Of a stretch of 64,000 bases of DNA, positions 32,018 through 40,074 are shown one piece after another. A program made the translations under genes and the position numbers. Within the stretch, counting starts at the first letter, position 1; each line of letters starts with the position of its first letter. Source of the DNA: JANRKN01 sp033763435 (GTDB lineage: Bacteria > Planctomycetota > Phycisphaerae > Phycisphaerales > UBA1924); assembly GCA_033763435.1 (NCBI GenBank), contig JANRKN010000072.1:1-64000 (forward strand), given 5' to 3'. The notes under the pieces are model-generated. The model had not been told where the DNA came from. It saw nothing but the letters and a program-made list of their open reading frames with translations, and did no database searches.

Positions 32018-33190
32018 TCAGCGAACCTTGATGGACGCGAGCGCGAGCACGACCAGAATGATCGAGATGATCCAGAACCGCGCGACGACCTGCTGCTCGG
32101 TCCAGCCGCCCAAATGAAAGTGGTGATGGATCGGCGCCACGCGGAAGATCCGTTTGCCCTTGGTCAGCTTGAAGCACCCGACCTGCAGCACCACCGACCC
32201 GATCTCGACCAGGAACATCCCGCACATCAGCAACAGCACCGCCTCGTGGCGGATCACGATCGCGATGTACGCCATCAACCCGCCGAGCGCCAGCGACCCC
32301 GTGTCGCCCATGAACACCTGCGCGGGAAAGCAGTTCCACCACAGGAATCCCAGGCACGCGCCCGCCATTGCGCCCGCGAGCACCGCGAGCTCGTCCGACC
32401 CCGGGATGTACGGCACCAGCAGGTACTGCGCCGCGGCCTGCCAACCCGCGACCAGCGCCAGCACAAACAGCCCGAACGCGACCGCCGTGGAGATCCCCGC
32501 CGCGAGCCCATCCATGCCGTCGGTGATGTTCACGGCGTTGGAAACGCCCGTCACCATCAGCGCCGAGAGCACGATGAACTCGACCTTGGACAGATAGATC
32601 AGGTTCGACGCGGGCACGCCCAGCGCCTCGTAGGTTTTCTGGAAGGGCAGGTTCAGCACGATGCCGAGCGAAGGCGCGCCGTCGGGCGAAGCACCGTGCG
32701 AGAACACAAAGTACCCGACGATCACGCCCAGCCCGAGCTGGAAGACGAGCTTCTCCCACGCGTAAAGGCCCTGGCGCGAGCCGGTGCCGCGGCTCTTGGC
32801 CGTGAGCTTGAGCCAGTCGTCAAACCCGCCGAGCGCCGCGAGCCAGACGAGCACGATCAGACCGAGCTTGATGTAGAACTGCGAGAGGTCGGCCAGCAGC
32901 AGCGTCGCGCCCGCGATCGCAGCGCAGATCAGCAGACCGCCCATCGTCGGCGTGTTGGCCTTGCTGTTGGCCGAGGACCGCAGCGCCTCGGCGTCGGTCA
33001 GCCCTGCGTCGCCGATCTTCTTGCGACGGAGCCACGCGATCGTCGGCCTGCCAAAGACAATCACGATCGCGAACGCCAGCCCCGCCGCGGCAAGGGCGCG
33101 GAACTGGATCTGATCGAGAACGCGGACGTACCCGTACAGGTTGTTCGCGTCGAGCCAGTCGCGCAGGAGATTGAGCAGGGCGTACAGCAT
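32018..33190 (-). CDS. mraY: Phospho-N-acetylmuramoyl-pentapeptide transferase
   Basis: MraY attaches the muramyl pentapeptide to undecaprenyl phosphate, giving lipid I. The 390-aa polytopic membrane protein has SKANTPTMGGLLI, the catalytic Asp region NAVNITDGMDGLAAG, and the C-terminal HHHFHLGGWTE. About ten membrane helices are visible. A cytoplasmic loop of about 20 residues around ASPDGAPSLG is longer than in E. coli, as in other planctomycetes and Chlamydiae. It starts 3 nt after the murF stop and is the last gene of this unit; murD and ftsW do not follow. Confidence 0.95.
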   Translation of the reverse strand: MLYALLNLLRDWLDANNLYGYVRVLDQIQFRALAAAGLAFAIVIVFGRPTIAWLRRKKIGDAGLTDAEALRSSANSKANTPTMGGLLICAAIAGATLLLADLSQFYIKLGLIVLVWLAALGGFDDWLKLTAKSRGTGSRQGLYAWEKLVFQLGLGVIVGYFVFSHGASPDGAPSLGIVLNLPFQKTYEALGVPASNLIYLSKVEFIVLSALMVTGVSNAVNITDGMDGLAAGISTAVAFGLFVLALVAGWQAAAQYLLVPYIPGSDELAVLAGAMAGACLGFLWWNCFPAQVFMGDTGSLALGGLMAYIAIVIRHEAVLLLMCGMFLVEIGSVVLQVGCFKLTKGKRIFRVAPIHHHFHLGGWTEQQVVARFWIISIILVVLALASIKVR

Positions 33191-33193
33191 TCG

Positions 33194-34696
33194 TCAGGCG
33201 ATGGGCTGATCCGTCGGCACGTTCTCCGCGAGCGCTCGCGCGAGCCGCTCGAGCCCCATCCGCCGCGAAGCCTTCAGCAACAGCGCGTCCCCCGGCGCGA
33301 GCGTCGCCCGCAGCGCCGACAGCGCCGATGCGTCGAGCGACTCGACATGCTCCACCCGCCCCGCCAGCCCGGCCTCTCGCGCCGCATGCGCCGACAAAGG
33401 CCCGACGAACACGACGCGGCTCAGCGCGCCCGAGCGGAGCATGGCCCCCACGGCCGAACCGATCTCGCGGTGCGCCTGCTCGCTCTGTTCGCCCAATTCG
33501 AGCATGTCGCCGAGCACCGCGACGCGGCTGGGCGCCTGCGGATACAGCGCCGCGAAAGTGTCGAGCGCCGCGAGCATCGAGTCGGGGTTGGCGTTGTACG
33601 CGTCGTTCAGCACCGCGACGCCGCCGACGACCGTGCACTCGAGCCTCATCTCCGCGCCGCGCGCCGACGCCAGCGCCGCGGCGATGACCTCGTCGGCCAG
33701 TCCGAGGCGTCTTGCGACCGCGATCGCCGCCGCCGCGTTGCTCGCGTTGTGCGCGCCGGGCAGGGGCACCTCGTAGCGCCCGCGGCCGTTGATCGTGAAG
33801 CTCGTCCGCGCGCTCGACCGGCCGGGCGCAGGCGGCTCGGTCCGCACGTCCGTGATCCGCAGGTCCGCCTCGGGCGAGGTGCCGAACGTGACCAGCTGAA
33901 TCCCACCCGGCTGAATCCCATTCCCCGCGGCCTTGATCATCGCCCGCGCATGCTCCAGCAGCAGTGGGCTGTCGGCCTGCGCGATCACCGCGCCCCCGGG
34001 CCTCAGGCCGAGAATCGCCGACGTTTCCTCACGCGCCACGCCCTCGAGCGTCCCGAAGCCCTCGAGATGCTCGCGCCCGAGGCTCGTGATCACCAGCGTG
34101 TCGGGGCTCACGAGCCGGGCCAGCGGCGCAAGCTCGCCCGGCGCGTTGGTCCCGATCTCGCAGATCAGAAACTGCGCCGAGCGGGGCGCGTTGAGCATCG
34201 TCAGCGGCACGCCGATCGAGTTGTTGAACGACTTCTGGCTCGACGCGCCCTTGAGCGCCGCGGAAAGCACCGCATGCGTCAGCCGCGTCGTCGTCGTCTT
34301 GCCGTTGGACCCCGCGATCGCCACGACGCGCGTCGAGGTCAGCGTCTGGCGCCACGCCGACGCGAGCCGGATCAGCGCCGCGGGCGCATCGTTCACCGCG
34401 AGCACCGAAAGCCGTCCGTTGAATCGCGCCGCGCCCTGCGGGATCGCGTCGGGTGTGTCGACGACGGCGAGCGACGCCCCGGCCTGTGCCGCGGCATCCA
34501 GAAACGCGTGCCCATCGACCTTCTCACCCCGCAGCGCGAAGAACACCTGCCCGGGCGCGAGCGTCCGCGTGTCGATCGATACCCCGCCCCCCGGCGCGGG
34601 CGTCGACCCGTCGATCGCAGGCACCGCAGCAGCGCCCCGCGCGAGCCATCGGCCCGCCAGCACAGATTTGATCGACTCGGGCAACCAGAACGACAC
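33194..34696 (-). CDS. murF: UDP-N-acetylmuramoyl-tripeptide--D-alanyl-D-alanine ligase
   Basis: MurF adds D-Ala-D-Ala to the muramyl tripeptide. The 500-aa protein shows the three Mur-ligase domains: N-terminal UDP-binding (SIDTRTLAPGQVFFALRGEKVDGH), a central ATPase with GSNGKTTTTRL, the EIGTNAPGE segment and LNDAYNANPDSM, and a C-terminal Rossmann domain (LGDMLELGEQSEQAHREIG). The start is GTG 34696 with GGGAG upstream. It is 81 nt from murE and 3 nt from mraY. Confidence 0.95.
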   Translation of the reverse strand: MSFWLPESIKSVLAGRWLARGAAAVPAIDGSTPAPGGGVSIDTRTLAPGQVFFALRGEKVDGHAFLDAAAQAGASLAVVDTPDAIPQGAARFNGRLSVLAVNDAPAALIRLASAWRQTLTSTRVVAIAGSNGKTTTTRLTHAVLSAALKGASSQKSFNNSIGVPLTMLNAPRSAQFLICEIGTNAPGELAPLARLVSPDTLVITSLGREHLEGFGTLEGVAREETSAILGLRPGGAVIAQADSPLLLEHARAMIKAAGNGIQPGGIQLVTFGTSPEADLRITDVRTEPPAPGRSSARTSFTINGRGRYEVPLPGAHNASNAAAAIAVARRLGLADEVIAAALASARGAEMRLECTVVGGVAVLNDAYNANPDSMLAALDTFAALYPQAPSRVAVLGDMLELGEQSEQAHREIGSAVGAMLRSGALSRVVFVGPLSAHAAREAGLAGRVEHVESLDASALSALRATLAPGDALLLKASRRMGLERLARALAENVPTDQPIA

Positions 34697-34777
34697 GCAG
34701 AAGACTCCCTCGCAGGCGCCTCGGTGGGGGATCGTCGAGGCGCATCGGGCATTATCGGCACAAGGGCCGGACGAGGA

Positions 34778-36478
34778 TCAAGGCCGGCGCCCGCTCGAAC
34801 CAGACCCGCCCGAACCAGACCCCTTCGCCCCGGTGCGGGACGACCGCACCACCGCAGTCGGCCTCCCGGGCGAAGCCTCGGGCCGCGCGCCGAAACGGTC
34901 CGCCAGCGCCGCCCGCGCAACCTCACGATCATCAAAGTGCTGCGTGAACGTTCCGCCCGCGCCGTCGGGCAGGATCTGCTCCGTCTCGTGCCCCTTGCCG
35001 GCAATCAGCACCACATCGCCCGCCTGCGCGTGGTCAATCGCATATCGGATCGCCCGATCGCGGTCAGGCTGCACGCTCACCGCGCCCCGGCGCTCCGTCG
35101 GCACGCCCGCGAGGATCTGATCGATGATCTCGCTGGGCCGCTCCGTCCGCGGATTGTCGTTGGTGACCACCTCCATGTCGCCCTCGGTCGCGGCGACGCG
35201 CCCCATCCGCGGCCGCTTGGTCTTGTCGCGGTCGCCCCCGCAGCCGAAGACCACCCACAGCTTGCCGCCCCCACCCGTGCCCCCCCCACCATCCGAACCC
35301 AAGCACGCCCGCACCGCGCCGATCGCGTTCTTCAGCGCGTCGTCGGTGTGCGCGTAATCCACCAGCACCGTCACCGGGTCGCGGTCGAGGCTCACGCGCT
35401 CGAGTCGCCCCGGCGGCGCCGTCAGCGACGACAAGCCCTCCGCGATCCGCTCGGCCGACAGCCCGATCGCGTGCGCACTCGCCACGGCCTGCAGCACGTT
35501 CATCACGTTGTGCGAGCCCGTCAGATTCACCCGCGATTCCACCTTGCCCCACGGCCCCGACAGCTCGAGCGTCATCCCCAGCAGATCCGCTGAGCGCACC
35601 TTCGCGACGCACGCGCGCTCGCCCGTCGCCAGCGTGTGCGGTGCGGGCGGAAACAGCGACCGGTCATCCTCGATTACACACGGGAACAGCCTCACGCCCG
35701 GCTTGATGTCCCGCACCATCCGAGGCGCCCAGGGGTCCTGCGCGTTCACGACCGCCGCGGCATCGGGCGAGAGCAGCTCGAACAGGCGCGCCTTCGCAGC
35801 CGCGTAGCTCTCCATCGTGCCGTGATAGTCCAGATGGTCGCCCGTCAGGTTCGTGAACACGCCCACGTCGAACGCCAGCGCCTCCACGCGCTTCTGGTGC
35901 AGCGCGTGCGACGAGGCCTCCATCGCCGCGGCCTTGCAACCCGAATCCACCATCAGATTCAGCGTCCGCGACACCTCAATCGCGGGCGGCGTCGTCATGT
36001 TCGCGGGCGCCACCTCCGCCCCGTCGTCCACAATCACCGTGCCGATCAAGCCTGAACGATGCCCCGCTCCGTTGAGAAGCTGCCAGATCAGCCATGTGAT
36101 CGTCGTCTTGCCGTTGGTCCCCGTCACGCCCACCAGGTCCAGGCTGTTCGAAGGTGAGCCATAAAATCGCTCGGCCAGCAGCGCCGAGGCGAGCGCGGCA
36201 TCATCGGTCGACAGCACCGCCGCCTGCGCGTGACGGGCCGCGTCGAGCGTCGCGCTGTCGGGCTCGCCCTGCACCAAAACCGCGACCGCGCCCGCCCCAA
36301 GCGCCTGCGCGATGAACACGCGTCCGTCGGCCTTGGCCCCCGCACGCGCGATGAACAGCGACCCGGGCACCACCGTGCGCGAGTCCTCCGTCAGATCGCA
36401 GATCCGAAGCGACGCGGTGCCCCCCGCCGGCAGCGCGAGCCGAATCGGAAAGCCCTGAATCAGGTCCGTGAGCTGCAT
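34778..36478 (-). CDS. murE: UDP-N-acetylmuramoyl-tripeptide synthetase, meso-diaminopimelate type
   Basis: MurE adds the third amino acid of the peptidoglycan stem. The 566-aa protein has the ATP loop VTGTNGKTT, the carbamylated-Lys region and the DNPR motif (NDNPRTERP) that selects meso-diaminopimelate; Lys-adding enzymes lack it. This indicates a DAP-type cell wall. The C-terminal 40 residues are a Ser/Gly/Arg-rich extension without homology. Two ATGs are possible (36490, 36478); the second has GGAGGG upstream, though only 4 nt away. queA lies 63 nt upstream. Confidence 0.94.
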   Translation of the reverse strand: MQLTDLIQGFPIRLALPAGGTASLRICDLTEDSRTVVPGSLFIARAGAKADGRVFIAQALGAGAVAVLVQGEPDSATLDAARHAQAAVLSTDDAALASALLAERFYGSPSNSLDLVGVTGTNGKTTITWLIWQLLNGAGHRSGLIGTVIVDDGAEVAPANMTTPPAIEVSRTLNLMVDSGCKAAAMEASSHALHQKRVEALAFDVGVFTNLTGDHLDYHGTMESYAAAKARLFELLSPDAAAVVNAQDPWAPRMVRDIKPGVRLFPCVIEDDRSLFPPAPHTLATGERACVAKVRSADLLGMTLELSGPWGKVESRVNLTGSHNVMNVLQAVASAHAIGLSAERIAEGLSSLTAPPGRLERVSLDRDPVTVLVDYAHTDDALKNAIGAVRACLGSDGGGGTGGGGKLWVVFGCGGDRDKTKRPRMGRVAATEGDMEVVTNDNPRTERPSEIIDQILAGVPTERRGAVSVQPDRDRAIRYAIDHAQAGDVVLIAGKGHETEQILPDGAGGTFTQHFDDREVARAALADRFGARPEASPGRPTAVVRSSRTGAKGSGSGGSGSSGRRP

Positions 36479-36541
36479 CGGTCCCTCCATGAGCGTGATG
36501 CATCGCGGAAACAGCAGCCGAGTTTACGTCAGACCGGGCGC

Positions 36542-37720
36542 TCAGGGCAGGATCAGCATCGCGTCGCCGTAGGAAAAGAACCGGTAGTTCCGCTCCAGCG
36601 CGATGCCATAGAGCCGCTTGAGCCGCTTGACCCCAGCCTCGGCCTTCCCGGGCAGCTCCAGCAAGCTCCCGACCATCGCCAGCAGCGTCGACTTGGGCAG
36701 GTGAAAGTTCGTCAGCAGCCCATCGGTCCAGCGCCACGAATACCCCGGCGTGATCAGCAGCTTCGTGTCCAGCGACGCGGGCCAGAGGTGGTCGGTCATG
36801 TCGCCACCCACGCCCGCCTCCAGCCCCGCATAGCTCTCGACCGTCCGCGCAGTCGTCGTTCCCACGCAGATCACCCGCGGCCGGGGCGTCGCCGCCGAGC
36901 GGTGCGTCGCGACGATCTGCCTCCGCACCCCGTGCGGCAGGCTGCACCACTCCGTGTGCATCTCGTGCTCTTCGACATGCTCCGCCTTCACGGGCTTGAA
37001 CGTCCCCGAACCCACATGCAGCACCACGTCCGCGCGCCGCACCTGCGCCGCGTCCAACCGCGCCAGAAGCTCCGGCGTGAAGTGCAGCCCCGCCGTCGGC
37101 GCCGCGACCGACCCATACTCCCGCGCGTACACCGTCTGATACCGGTCAAAGTCGCTCGCGCGCGACTCACTCTGCCCCGCCTTTTTCCGCGCCGCCAGGA
37201 TGTACGGCGGCAGCGGCGGCAAACCCACCCGCCCCAGCACGTCCGACGCCGGCTCGGTCAGCGCCGCGCCCGTCGAATCCAACACCTCCACCAGCCACGA
37301 CCCCTCCTCGTCGCCGTCGTGCTCGACGAGCTTGAGCCGCACGCCCAGCTCCCGCGGCGTCTCGTGCTCGCTCTCGGGCTCGGTCATCAGCCGCACGAAG
37401 ATCCCCGGCTTCATCCGCCGGCCCTTGAGCAGCACGCACCACCGCCCCGGCGCACGCTCGTGCAGGAACAGACCCTCGACGTGCCCCGCGGTGTCGTGCC
37501 TTCGGCCCGTGAATCGTGCGGGCAGCACGCGCGTGCGGTTGAACAGCATCAGATCGTCGGGCCTCAGCAGCTCGGGCAGATCGCGCACCGTCCGATGCTC
37601 GATGAAGTCCGGGTCCGACCGGCGCACCACCATCAGCCTCGCCGAATCGCGCGGCTCGGCCGGCTCGGTCGCGATCGCCGAGGCGGGTAGGTGATAGTCC
37701 AAATCGCTGACCTTCAGCAC
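36542..37720 (-). CDS. queA: S-adenosylmethionine:tRNA ribosyltransferase-isomerase
   Basis: QueA transfers the ribosyl part of S-adenosylmethionine to 7-aminomethyl-7-deazaguanine in tRNA, the step that yields epoxyqueuosine. The 392-aa sequence shows YHLPASAIATEPAEPRD, MLFNRTRVLPAR, APTAGLHFTPELL, VGTTTARTVES and NFHLPKSTLLAMV, all family landmarks. GTG 37720 is chosen because GGAGG lies 6 nt upstream and the conserved N-terminus starts there. It is the first gene of the queA-murEF-mraY unit. Confidence 0.95.
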   Translation of the reverse strand: MLKVSDLDYHLPASAIATEPAEPRDSARLMVVRRSDPDFIEHRTVRDLPELLRPDDLMLFNRTRVLPARFTGRRHDTAGHVEGLFLHERAPGRWCVLLKGRRMKPGIFVRLMTEPESEHETPRELGVRLKLVEHDGDEEGSWLVEVLDSTGAALTEPASDVLGRVGLPPLPPYILAARKKAGQSESRASDFDRYQTVYAREYGSVAAPTAGLHFTPELLARLDAAQVRRADVVLHVGSGTFKPVKAEHVEEHEMHTEWCSLPHGVRRQIVATHRSAATPRPRVICVGTTTARTVESYAGLEAGVGGDMTDHLWPASLDTKLLITPGYSWRWTDGLLTNFHLPKSTLLAMVGSLLELPGKAEAGVKRLKRLYGIALERNYRFFSYGDAMLILP

Positions 37721-37795
37721 GCGGAGCCTCCAAGAGCCCCGATTGTTGCGCCCACCTTCGTCGCCGGCACGCCTCGCCCACTCGTTGCCCGGACG

Positions 37796-37915
37796 CCACA
37801 CGCCCGCACAACCCCACCTCCGCCGCACAACGCCCCCGCACGCCCGCACCCCCGCACACCACGCCACGAGAGCTTTTCTCGGACCCCCCGCGCCCCCGCA
37901 CGCCCGGCCCCGCGT
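37796..37915. repeat. C-rich low-complexity stretch upstream of queA
   Basis: Short C-rich units such as CGCCCGCAC and CCCCCGCA recur irregularly over about 120 nt between the divergent queA gene and a short plus-strand ORF. On the opposite strand it is G-rich. It may carry regulatory sites; none can be named. Confidence 0.45.
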
Positions 37916-37932
37916 TCGCACGTCGGTCTGGC

Positions 37933-38232
37933 GTGCAGATCGACGCGACGACCCAGAGCAGCGCATGCCGGCGCACCGACGCCCCGGCCATCCTGCGCTG
38001 GGCCGACGCGACCGCACGCCTCAACCATCAGCTCCGCGAGGCCGAGCGCCTCGATGCCGACGCGCTGAAACTCGCCCGCCAGCGCGACGAGTACCGCCCG
38101 AGCTCCACGGGCCTCATGCCCAAGCTCGGCGACATCCCCGCGCCCCGCGCCAGCGATGCCGCGCCCGCGTGCCTGCCCACCCAGCCGGCCCAAGTCCGCG
38201 CCGTCGGCAAGTTCATTGATCTTTTCGTGTGA
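37933..38232 (+). CDS. Hypothetical short protein
   Basis: A 99-aa frame starting at GTG 37933 without a clear ribosome binding site. The sequence has a helical, charged middle (LNHQLREAERLDADALKLARQRDEY), a plausible folded C-terminus (VRAVGKFIDLFV) and no signal peptide. It stands alone between queA and the convergent TIGR03790-like gene. Composition looks coding, but no family is recognised, so it may be spurious. Confidence 0.45.
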   Translation: MQIDATTQSSACRRTDAPAILRWADATARLNHQLREAERLDADALKLARQRDEYRPSSTGLMPKLGDIPAPRASDAAPACLPTQPAQVRAVGKFIDLFV

Positions 38233-38238
38233 GGCGAG

Positions 38239-39900
38239 CTACTCACGATACCGCAGGATGTAGTTCTCGCCCGCGCGCAGCGTGTTCGTCAGCGATACAC
38301 GATCGGCGTTGTTCCGCGCGTTATCGCGGTTGACATCCAGCCGCGCGTCCGTCGGCGCGTCGGCAAACAGCCGCTCCCACGTGTACAGGTCCTCGATGTC
38401 CACTGCGCCGTCGCCGTTCACATCATCCGTCGAGCGCTGCACCCGCGCGAGCGGGTCGCCCAGCACGATCTGATGCCACGACAGGCACGGGATGCCCGAG
38501 TACGCTGCCTCGGCCCAGGTCATGGTGCCGAGGTAGAAATTCCGAACGATCCAGAAGTTCTTGGGCACCGAGATCGCAAACGGCTCCCACACGTTCGCCA
38601 CGGCGAACGTGCCCCCCGCGGCGATGAAGTCCGCCGCCTGCTGTTGCGCCGCGAACTGATTCTGCCCGAGGCCCCCAAGCGCGCGCCCGTTGTACGACTC
38701 GATCGTGTTGAAGATCGCGCCGGGCGCGTATGTGAATGTGCTCGCGTACGTCGTGCCCGCGGCCTGTCCGTCGGTGCGCGTGGGCAGCCCTGAGTGATTC
38801 GCGCCGTACGACGCGATCAAGAGCACCGGATTGGTAATCAGCCGCACCGTCGGGTTCCATGACACTCCCGAGGGCAGGTTGGGCCCGACGAAAAAGTTGT
38901 TCCCGCCCCCGAACTGGTCGTACTGGACCGTGCTGCTGGCAAAGCGCCTGTCGGAGTTGAGAAGGAAGTCGCGCGTCGATTCGTAGTCGTCGTTGGTCCG
39001 GACCCACGCATCGCCCTGATTGTCGAACTCGGAGTTCTGGAACGAATCGACGGTGCCGTTGGCGTTGGATTCATCGAACAGCAGCGCGACGCCCGACATG
39101 TTCACGTACGGGTCCTTGCCGCGGTCGATCATGGCGCGCACGTCAGCGACGGTCTTTCCATCGAGCCGGCAGACCAGATAGATGTCACCGGCCGTCAGGT
39201 TGTCCGCCGCATTCGCGTTCGACGCCGCGCGCCAGTAGGGCCCGGGCGAGAGTGTCAGCGTGAACACCTTGGGGGTGGTGATGTTCGCGCTGCTCCGCGT
39301 CACGAGCGCCGTCGTCGACTTGTAGAAGGGATTGATCACCAGCCCGTCGGCCTTGGAATCCGCGCCGCCGTTGGCTTCGCCCGCCGAGAGATTCTGCCAA
39401 AGCAGCGTCAGCTCCGAATCGACGCTCGCCGCGCTGTAGTTCGAAGCGTTCCACGCGTTCACCGACTGCGCCGGGTTGTCGCCCACCGCCGCGCTGTTCA
39501 GGTCCTGCACCCGGTGCGGCAGGCCCTTGGTCAGCACGATCACGCGGATCGTCTGCGCCAGCTTGTTCTGGGTCAGATATCCGCGGATCGGCGTCCGAAT
39601 GTTGGACACAAACCCCGCGTACGAGATGTCCCCCGGGGCGATCGCTCCCGCGCCCCACGCCGAGAGATCCATCACCCGAACGCCAGGCCGCGTGCCCTTG
39701 AACGCTCCCGTCGCGCCCGGGATGCGGTTGCTCCCCGCGTAGTACTCCGCGACCGCCTTGGAGTCCGCCAGGCGCGAGTCGTACACGACCAGCACCTGCG
39801 GCTCAAGAATCTGCGCGGGCGCGGCACCCGTCGCGACCGCCATTGCGATCGCCGCCAAGCCTCCCGCCGCCCGCCTCCGTTGGTTCCGCGTGGTGTTCAT
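38239..39900 (-). CDS. Secreted TIGR03790-like protein with dockerin-type tail
   Basis: A 553-aa protein with a signal peptide (AAIAMAVATGAAPAQ). The N-terminal half has the TIGR03790 pattern, a domain of unknown function seen in planctomycetes and myxobacteria: QVLVVYDSRLADSKAVAEYY, VIVLTKGLPHRV and ASVDSELTLL. The last ~70 residues form a dockerin-like pair of calcium loops (DVNGDGAVDIEDLY and LDVNRDNARNNADRV), typical of surface or extracellular attachment. This tail differs from the Gly-Cys tails at 59-63 kb. ATG 39900 is chosen because the signal peptide begins there; no strong ribosome binding site. Confidence 0.8.
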   Translation of the reverse strand: MNTTRNQRRRAAGGLAAIAMAVATGAAPAQILEPQVLVVYDSRLADSKAVAEYYAGSNRIPGATGAFKGTRPGVRVMDLSAWGAGAIAPGDISYAGFVSNIRTPIRGYLTQNKLAQTIRVIVLTKGLPHRVQDLNSAAVGDNPAQSVNAWNASNYSAASVDSELTLLWQNLSAGEANGGADSKADGLVINPFYKSTTALVTRSSANITTPKVFTLTLSPGPYWRAASNANAADNLTAGDIYLVCRLDGKTVADVRAMIDRGKDPYVNMSGVALLFDESNANGTVDSFQNSEFDNQGDAWVRTNDDYESTRDFLLNSDRRFASSTVQYDQFGGGNNFFVGPNLPSGVSWNPTVRLITNPVLLIASYGANHSGLPTRTDGQAAGTTYASTFTYAPGAIFNTIESYNGRALGGLGQNQFAAQQQAADFIAAGGTFAVANVWEPFAISVPKNFWIVRNFYLGTMTWAEAAYSGIPCLSWHQIVLGDPLARVQRSTDDVNGDGAVDIEDLYTWERLFADAPTDARLDVNRDNARNNADRVSLTNTLRAGENYILRYRE

Positions 39901-40074
39901 AGGTTTGGGCCGCATCCTCTCAGAACTCGCGCTCCGCAGCAAGCCTTTCCGAGATCGGACCGTGCCCGGTTTCGTCCGCGCGGCAACTCCCCACCAGCGT
40001 CCTTCACGCTCCGGCTGGTCCGTGTGCAACGCCTGTAGGGGTTCCGTCCGGGCCCGCCCCGGTCACGGCGGCGA

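Noticed and set aside
31664..35593. Plus-strand ORF of 1309 aa across murE, murF and mraY
   Set aside because: It lies opposite three well-recognised genes, is Arg/His/Gln-rich and has no domain. It is an antisense frame kept open by GC-rich composition.
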